From assembly GCF_900143275.1 (NCBI RefSeq), contig NZ_FSRO01000001.1, positions 2,746,116 through 2,810,115 of the forward strand: DNA of 64,000 bases, given 5' to 3'. The notes under the pieces are model-generated. The model was not told where the DNA came from and searched no databases. It was given only the letters and a program-made list of their open reading frames with translations. This stretch comes from Nitrosomonas cryotolerans ATCC 49181. GTDB lineage: Bacteria > Pseudomonadota > Gammaproteobacteria > Burkholderiales > Nitrosomonadaceae. Positions 58,432 to 64,000 of the stretch are shown here, piece after piece; positions within the stretch are counted from its first letter, which is position 1; each line of letters begins with the position of its first letter. The position numbers and the translations under genes were made by a program.

Positions 58432-59555
58432 GGCTCCATCCTCCATTTTAAGTTCCGCTCTTCATCGTCCATAGCGTCATGGATTAGGCCATTTTTATAT
58501 TCGATTGGAGGTGTGTCATTGCTCAAATTAAGCGGTTGCTCGGCTATGGTATTGTTGTAAAGTAGCTTTGAACTTTTCAACGAGTCTACCACTTCAAGTT
58601 GAGCGCTGGAGTAAGCGAGCTTGAACCTTTTAACCAATTTATCTTGATAGGACTTAGTTTTATCAGCATAAAGAGGGTACTCATCCAACTGTTCAAGCAG
58701 TGAGTTCTGCAGTTCTATCCAATTGCCTACTGCATCAGCTATCATATCGTGATGCGCAATTTCAGTTATTTTCTGCACAAACAATTTGTCTTGATGCGAT
58801 TCAACTTCCAGCTCGGAGGCTTCATAACCAGTAAACGGTGGAAAAGTGAACTCCTTTTTGCACAGTTGCGAGGTCAATTCTTCACATTTCGCATAAAAGT
58901 CTTTGCAATTGATACTCCAAGATAATTGGCCTGCTTGAGCATATACAAAACCGATAAGACCACCTAAGTAGCTCCGTAAGTTACTTTTTGGAATACCAGC
59001 AAGCCTAGCAAGAATGTGTTTTTCCAGTGTTTGTGCATCATCAGCTTCGGTAAACAAAGTTACCTTTTCTAACACATTCATAAGTAATGGCAATTTAGCC
59101 GCCATTACTGCTTTTTGCAGTTTGATGATCCCCGATGGCTTTTCCGCGTTAAGTTGTCCTTCAATACGTTCTCTATAAATATCATTCAGCACTTCCAAGC
59201 GCTGATCAGCTGTTTGCGTATTCCAATTTTTTAAGCGGGTTTTCGCGCCGAAGGCCTGTGTGGTGTGCAGCACCAAGACACCGTACTGACCATGCTCAAA
59301 CTCAGGAGATAGCCAGTTTTTAAGTGTCTTCCACAGGTTTTCGTGGTGATCAGTTAAAGGACTAGCGTAATCTTTCACTTCGGTTTGGGATGATTGCTCC
59401 GCATTCTCGCCTAGCAAACTAACGTCGCCATCCTTTTCAAAGTAAACCGCTTGGCCTTCGTCTAGCGAAAAGCACTTATCCAAGCCAATTAGCATCTGAT
59501 AGTGGAATGCCAGGGCTGTGGTTAATGCTGCGTTCTTGGTTTGGCCACCACTCAT
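58428..59555 (-). CDS. ABC-3C system effector with Cap4-like nuclease domain
   Basis: 375 residues. The N-terminal 200 residues look like a DUF4297/Cap4-type restriction-endonuclease fold: an opening TTALAFHYQMLIGLDKC helix, then acidic Asp44 in EKDGDVSL and Glu59-Val-Lys61 in QTEVKDY, followed by HENLWKTLKNWL. The C-terminal part is helical and would be the ABC-3C partner domain. First gene of the operon; GGGAGGGAG precedes the ATG. DNA cleavage activity is inferred from the motif spacing. Confidence 0.8.
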   Translation of the reverse strand: MSGGQTKNAALTTALAFHYQMLIGLDKCFSLDEGQAVYFEKDGDVSLLGENAEQSSQTEVKDYASPLTDHHENLWKTLKNWLSPEFEHGQYGVLVLHTTQAFGAKTRLKNWNTQTADQRLEVLNDIYRERIEGQLNAEKPSGIIKLQKAVMAAKLPLLMNVLEKVTLFTEADDAQTLEKHILARLAGIPKSNLRSYLGGLIGFVYAQAGQLSWSINCKDFYAKCEELTSQLCKKEFTFPPFTGYEASELEVESHQDKLFVQKITEIAHHDMIADAVGNWIELQNSLLEQLDEYPLYADKTKSYQDKLVKRFKLAYSSAQLEVVDSLKSSKLLYNNTIAEQPLNLSNDTPPIEYKNGLIHDAMDDEERNLKWRMEP

Positions 59556-59568
59556 ACTCCCTCCCCAG

Positions 59569-59850
59569 TGAAGTGGCCCCCTTTAACTAGACAATCTGAA
59601 GATAAATTAAGCTCTAACATGGCTGGTCAATCAAACTCAGGCAGCTTGGGGAAATTGCATATTTCTGACGGTAAGCTTCATCTCGTGTTAAATCACCAAG
59701 ATTTTGATGAAAACGTTCCTGATTGCACCAGTTGAACCAAACATTTAAACTTTTCCTTACCTTCTTTAGATTGCTGAATTCCCGAGTATATTCGTGTTCG
59801 GATTAGACTGTACGCCATAGTCGTTCAACAAAAAATTAGTATCCAAATCC
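59569..59850 (-). pseudogene. IS3-family transposase remnant with IS end
   Basis: The minus strand encodes FFVERLWRTV, a stop, then SEHEYTREFSNLKKVRKSLN and WFNWCNQERFHQNLGDLT, the C-terminal integrase core of IS3 OrfB (ERLWR, NxERxHQxL pattern), ending at TAG 59614-59616. TGAAGTGGCCCCCTTT at 59569 resembles an IS terminus. The rest of the element is missing. The terminus lies 14 bp upstream of the ABC-3C effector ATG. Confidence 0.7.
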
Positions 59851-59964
59851 CAAGTTTGGGCCTTGAGTGACAGATAGTTGTAACCCAGTCTTATCAAATG
59901 GAGGATGGCAGGGATTTTTACACGAGAATCTTCGTTGAATTTCATGACATTTCTTATCGTTATT

Positions 59965-60179
59965 TTATTTTGGAATGCGTTCGAGTAAGTCGCCTAACTC
60001 GCAATCAAACAGCGTACAGAGTTAGCGCTTCTAAATCCACCTTTTGCGCGGTTTCTTTGTACATCAGGATTGACGGTGTTGCGGCTCAGGCCGGTTTCAC
60101 GGATGACGTCGCTTATGCGCATTTTGTGCTCGCCCATTAGCCGAGACAGGTGCCTCCGCGGGCACAACTTCGATGTCAT
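59965..60179 (-). pseudogene. Frameshifted XRE-family regulator
   Basis: The minus strand reads HLSRLMGEHKMRISDVIRE then TGLSRNTV in one frame, YKETAQKVDLEALT in the next, and CELGDLLERIPK in a third, to TAA 59965-59967. Together these rebuild a small Cro/XRE regulator of about 70 residues. At least two frameshifts disable it. Such regulators often accompany phage or defence genes. Confidence 0.78.
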
Positions 60180-60290
60180 ACAGCCAGTCAGGGCATAGGC
60201 GGTCAGCAGTCAACATCAATTCACGGCTGGCTCAGATAACGTCGTGAGCGTCACTCTGAATCCTGGCTAATCTGTTTTAACTGCACACAA

Positions 60291-62150
60291 CTATTGTACT
60301 GGCTGAGAAGGCGTATGTTGCAGTCTTTCGCAGTGCTGCGTAAATAAGCTCTCCTTATGGTAAGTCACTAGCATATTTTCCGTTGAGCGCGTAAGCGCGA
60401 CATAAAGTAAACGCGCTTCTGCTTCATGCGTCGCTTTTGCATAGGGCATGCAGCCCAGATCAGGGATGACAACACTGCTGAATTCCAATCCTTTGCTCGA
60501 ATGCATCGTCAACATCTTAATCGTATTTTTGGTGGGGTTGAAAACACCATCGCCCTGCGCACACTCTACGGCTAATCCTTTGCTGGCCAGCTCCCGGCTG
60601 ATTCGGGTTATCTGCGCATTAAAGCGGCACAATACCGCCATCTGATTTAAAGGAACCCCCGCTTCTGAGCGATTTTTTAGCCAGGCAGCGATATAATTCA
60701 GTTCCTCTGCACTATTATTCAGACGCTGCACTTCTGGTCTTGCGCCCTTTCTACCGCCAAATTCAGGATGCACCAACGGGGTTTCTTCATTACTCTCGTT
60801 CTGGTCGAGATAAGCAGCGGCGAACTGGTAAGCGAAATCGAGGACTTCCACCGTATTTCGGTAATTTACTCTCAGAATCGTACTGCGCCCTCTTGCATTG
60901 ATACCCACACCGGACCAGTTGAAAGTGCGTCGTTGGCTACCGCCATAAATATTCTGCGCGTCATCGTACATCAGCAAAAGCGCATTCGTTTCCGGATCGA
61001 TCATCTGTACCAGCAATCTAAACCATTCCGGCTTGAAATCATGACCTTCATCAATGAGGACTGCTGCATACTGCGCACGAGGCACCCGACCTTTTTCACA
61101 ACCGGCAATGACCGCAGCAACCTGCCGTTCCCAGATTTCCTGACCAGGTGCATCCGATAGATCCAGCTGATAAAGCGTACACATTTCCTTGCACCAACCG
61201 TGAAAATGGCGCACCTGCACCTGATTTCCCGCGTTCCGCTCAATCAATAATTGTTTAAGTCTGGCCGCCAATGTCTTATTGTAGCAAAGCATCAAGACCG
61301 GTTTAGCAAGGCCCAGCTTGTCCAGATATAACGCCCGATGCGCCAGAATCAATGTCTTGCCGGAGCCGGCAACACCATGAATGATACGATGCCCATGGCC
61401 CAGGTTACGCGTCAGTTTCTCCTGCTCTTTGTCCATGACTTTAATCATGTCAGGCAATACCTGTGTAATTATTTGCTGCGCATCGGCTTCATGCTCAACG
61501 GTATCAAACAAATGACCCTGCTGAATGCGTACTTCAGGAAACAGATGCCAGCGTACCCGATCAATCCGCGCTAATGAAAGAATGCCGCCAAAACTGTAAG
61601 TGAACATATTCCAGAGGCGTTCCTGAAACGCGTCAACCGCTACAGTCTCGCTCATTTCATCTTGACAAATCACTTTGTCGCCCGCAATGGCCTGATCCAG
61701 TTCCGCTGCCTGAAACTGCTTGCGGGTGATATTGGCAAACACCACACCGAAGCCCCAGGGTAATAGCAAATGTCCGTGATAACGGCCCTGTTCCTGTTGT
61801 ACCAGCAGTGGATCACGTTCGAGCAGTTCCTTGATCTCGATGGCATAAGCACGCGCCTGCTCTAACGGATTGACTACTGTCTTGACACCCTGACCCGTTT
61901 CTATTTCAGCCGTCAATCGATCCATGCGGTGAATCGTTGGCAGCTTCCAATCCTTTACTTCCAACACCAGAATACCCCGACCGGGATGCAGAATGATGAA
62001 ATCAGGACGGCGTTGCCGGGGCCCCACTGGCACATCAACCCAGCAATGATAATCATCTTCCAGATTACGTAGCAGGCTGGTACCAAAACGCCTCTCCCCC
62101 GGAGTCAATTTCAGATTTTTGGAATGAAGCGAGGGTAGAATGATAGCCAT
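60291..62150 (-). CDS. NERD-nuclease/UvrD-like helicase fusion
   Basis: 619 residues. The N-terminal NERD domain has Asp50 (RRPDFIILH) and Glu64-Val-Lys66 (LVLEVKDWK), the nuclease-fold residues. The superfamily 1 helicase follows: Walker A GVAGSGKTLILAHRAL (about 265), Walker B VLIDEGHDFKPEWF, motif IV-VI segments MLTMHSSKGLEFS and RLLYVALTRSTENM. Proteins of this type are frequent in defence islands, but a specific role is not proven. It is divergent from the TerA-like gene. Confidence 0.88.
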   Translation of the reverse strand: MAIILPSLHSKNLKLTPGERRFGTSLLRNLEDDYHCWVDVPVGPRQRRPDFIILHPGRGILVLEVKDWKLPTIHRMDRLTAEIETGQGVKTVVNPLEQARAYAIEIKELLERDPLLVQQEQGRYHGHLLLPWGFGVVFANITRKQFQAAELDQAIAGDKVICQDEMSETVAVDAFQERLWNMFTYSFGGILSLARIDRVRWHLFPEVRIQQGHLFDTVEHEADAQQIITQVLPDMIKVMDKEQEKLTRNLGHGHRIIHGVAGSGKTLILAHRALYLDKLGLAKPVLMLCYNKTLAARLKQLLIERNAGNQVQVRHFHGWCKEMCTLYQLDLSDAPGQEIWERQVAAVIAGCEKGRVPRAQYAAVLIDEGHDFKPEWFRLLVQMIDPETNALLLMYDDAQNIYGGSQRRTFNWSGVGINARGRSTILRVNYRNTVEVLDFAYQFAAAYLDQNESNEETPLVHPEFGGRKGARPEVQRLNNSAEELNYIAAWLKNRSEAGVPLNQMAVLCRFNAQITRISRELASKGLAVECAQGDGVFNPTKNTIKMLTMHSSKGLEFSSVVIPDLGCMPYAKATHEAEARLLYVALTRSTENMLVTYHKESLFTQHCERLQHTPSQPVQ

Positions 62151-62475
62151 ATATAATTATCTTTCAAATAGTTACAATGAGAACAAAAGTCATCTAATCA
62201 CCAGCGACCAGATTCATGTCAATAAATTCGGAATTCTACTCAATATTATCCTGTTTGTGGCGTCACCCGCCACCAGCTGCCGCACACTATTATCGGCAAG
62301 CAGAGCCTTATTCCTTATTCCTTGACCCATGATGAATATCTGGGTTAAAAACAAAGTTGTGTAATGTATATGAATTAGATAGAGACACACATCACGAACC
62401 CGGATACGCATTCACTGTCATTAGAATACGTAAAGCGGGCCACATATTTAAAACTATTGATAAGGTAATGGACAA
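62151..62475. other. Divergent intergenic region
   Basis: About 325 bp between the NERD-helicase and the TerA-like gene, both starting here and reading apart. Short frames on both strands have no support. No operator was identified. AAGG at 62463-62466 could serve as the ribosome site of the TerA-like gene. Confidence 0.4.
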
Positions 62476-63636
62476 ATGGACTTAATTGCTGGAGGTAATG
62501 CACCGGTTGCCACATCCCCGTTAACCGTCAGGATTCAATCGGCGGGCGCATCCGATATCAGCGCTTTTCTTCTTTATACCAACGACAAGGTATCAGGCGA
62601 CAATGATATGGTGTTCTACGGCCAAAAACAAAGTAAAGGTGGCCTGGTGATACTGACGGAAGGGGATGGCGACAGCCTGTTTAATATTGATTTACCAGCC
62701 CTGCCCCAGGATATTCATAAGGTGGCATTTACGACTGTTTGCGATGCGGGCAAAACGGTTGCCACATTGGGCTCGTTATCTATTCAGGTCGAGCGGGCAG
62801 GTACCGTTCTGGTCAAAGGCGTGGTCGATCTGACAGGGCGAACGGAAGCAGCCTTGATTCTCGGTGAATTGTATCGTCGTAATAGTGAATGGAAGTTTCG
62901 TTTCATCTCGCAAGGTTTTAATGGGGGCCTCAAGCCACTGGCTGAACACTTTGGCGTGGAAGTCGATGACGACCAGCCGGCCCCCGCCCCGACTCCGCCC
63001 AAAATACCGATTCCAACAAAATCAATTAATCTGAGCAAAGTATCCCTGACCAAGGAAAAACCACGCATCAGTTTGGCCAAGCAAACTAATTTTGGAAAAA
63101 TTAGAATTAACCTGAATTGGCAGCAAGGAAAAGAAGATAAGGGTATGTTCGGCAATCTGTTTGGCGGATCTAAAGGTATTGATCTCGATCTAGGGGCATT
63201 TGTCCGCGCTAAAGACGGCAGGAAATACGTCATTCAAGCACTGGGTGAGAACTTTGGCCAGTTTGATGCTTTCCCCTATGTGAGATTACAAGGCGATGAT
63301 CGCACTGGTGCCGTAACCGATGGAGAATGGCTGGATATTAACGGCGCTTGTTGGAAAGAAATTGAAGAAGTGCTGATATTCGCTTTCATCTATCAAGGTG
63401 CCCCAAACTGGGACGGTACCGATGGCGTGGTCTCACTCTATATTCCCGATCAGGCACCGATTGAGACCCGTTTGACTGAAGGCGACAGCAACGCACGCAT
63501 GTGCGCAATCGCGCGCCTCCTTAACCAAAATAACGCCATCGACGTGGTGCGCGTCAATCGCTACTTCGATGGTCATCGAGAAATGGATCAGGCTTTCAAT
63601 TGGGGGTTTCGCTGGACTCAGGGCAGCAAAGATTAA
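62476..63636 (+). CDS. TerA-like tellurium-resistance/stress protein
   Basis: 386 residues: an N-terminal TerD-type domain (about 10-165; DNDMVFYGQKQSKGG, GELYRRNSEWKFRFISQGF), a Pro/Lys linker (about 170-215), and a C-terminal TerA-type domain (DLDLGAFVRAKDGRKYVIQ, NWDGTDGVVSLYIPD). TerD-like domains bind Ca2+ through acidic loops. Ter proteins act in membrane-linked stress and phage-exclusion functions. A TerD-family gene converges on it from the window edge. Confidence 0.85.
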   Translation: MDLIAGGNAPVATSPLTVRIQSAGASDISAFLLYTNDKVSGDNDMVFYGQKQSKGGLVILTEGDGDSLFNIDLPALPQDIHKVAFTTVCDAGKTVATLGSLSIQVERAGTVLVKGVVDLTGRTEAALILGELYRRNSEWKFRFISQGFNGGLKPLAEHFGVEVDDDQPAPAPTPPKIPIPTKSINLSKVSLTKEKPRISLAKQTNFGKIRINLNWQQGKEDKGMFGNLFGGSKGIDLDLGAFVRAKDGRKYVIQALGENFGQFDAFPYVRLQGDDRTGAVTDGEWLDINGACWKEIEEVLIFAFIYQGAPNWDGTDGVVSLYIPDQAPIETRLTEGDSNARMCAIARLLNQNNAIDVVRVNRYFDGHREMDQAFNWGFRWTQGSKD

Positions 63637-63730
63637 TGCCCGCTCAAAAACGTATCCCAATCAGAATACACATCTGAAACTATGATCTGGCCTGAGGTAA
63701 CCAGAGCAGACGCTAGTTGACAAAACACGG

Positions 63731-63763
63731 ACTACCGGACGCATTGTTATCCGGTAGTTTTTT
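63731..63763 (+). terminator. Rho-independent terminator after the TerA-like gene
   Basis: ACTACCGGA and TCCGGTAGT form a perfect 9-bp stem (63731-63739 with 63750-63758) around a 10-base loop, followed by a run of six T to 63763. It lies 95 bp beyond the TerA-like stop and between two converging genes, so it may also stop readthrough from the other side. Confidence 0.88.
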
Positions 63764-63778
63764 GCTATGCAGAAACAG

Positions 63779-64000
63779 TTACAGGAATTGCGTTTGAACC
63801 GTCTGTATTGTGTTCTTAAGCTCTCTGTCTCGGGTTGTCTCTCCAATAGCCGTAAATTTCCACTTGCCATTATTTTTATACAACTTACCCAACACCATTG
63901 AGACAGAACCGGCAAATTGCGGGTCGTTTGCGATATCAAATTTCGCGTGTATGTTATCAACACGTGAAGGGGTCCCTTCATACAGACGGATAGAAGCAAA
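63779..64000 (-). CDS. TerD-family stress protein (C-terminal part)
   Basis: 73 codons are visible before the TAA at 63779-63781; the 5' part lies beyond the window. The segments SIRLYEGTPSRVDNIHAKFD and SMVLGKLYKNNGKWKFTAIG match the end of TerD/TerZ-like calcium-binding proteins (GELYRxxxEWKFxAxG). Its presence suggests that a ter gene cluster continues to the right of the window. Confidence 0.82.
   Translation of the reverse strand, partial: FASIRLYEGTPSRVDNIHAKFDIANDPQFAGSVSMVLGKLYKNNGKWKFTAIGETTRDRELKNTIQTVQTQFL

Overview
The window looks like a chromosomal segment of a betaproteobacterium, most plausibly a Nitrosomonas-type ammonia oxidiser. That placement is inference from gene order (his operon, HIT, tatABC; gatCAB divergent from mreBCD-mrdA-rodA-rlpA) and protein style; no amo or hao gene is present to prove it. 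No rRNA or tRNA was recognised.

Layout. 1-4534: end of the histidine operon (hisH', hisA, hisF, hisI, hisE), a HIT hydrolase and tatABC. 4559-4923: tnpB remnant split by a 111-bp MITE. 5021-8779: glycine-zipper envelope protein, then copA-copZ-csoR behind a CsoR-like operator. 8853-12124 (minus): gatB, gatA, gatC. 12262-18793: rod-shape and elongation operon. 19123-39000: accessory stretch holding three near-identical IS605-type elements (tnpA plus tnpB), a Sel1-repeat membrane protein, a TraB protein, an ABC exporter, a NarX/NarL-like two-component locus with two paralogous regulators, secreted proteins, a TetR regulator, a DUF457-type membrane hydrolase and a membrane-anchored MutS-like ATPase. 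39361-43578: HlyD/ATPase/FtsX/FtsX exporter. 43604-46673 (minus): secreted His-Asp-tail protein, Tat-exported M15-like peptidase and an L,D-transpeptidase. 47087-52898: peptide ABC permease, IS relics, double ATPase, prfC. 53247: yicC. 54316-64000: a defence-type island with YgjP-like peptidase, decayed REP-associated transposase, hsdR fragment, a three-gene ABC-3C conflict system, IS3 and XRE remnants, a NERD-helicase, and TerA/TerD-type genes.

How the parts work together. The his genes complete IGP synthesis. TatABC can export the twin-arginine peptidase at 44387. MreBCD, PBP2, RodA, RlpA and the L,D-transpeptidase all act on the cell wall. CopA, CopZ and CsoR form a self-regulated copper circuit. 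The IS605-type copies all lie in the same orientation and carry apparently intact TnpB nucleases. The best candidate for an under-characterised system is the ABC-3C locus (55949-59555): a Cap4-like nuclease candidate, a small middle component and a Rad50/RecN-like ATPase joined by ATGA overlaps and sitting in the wreck of a type I restriction locus. A second is the two-component locus, where one of two near-twin regulators has lost its phosphoacceptor aspartate.
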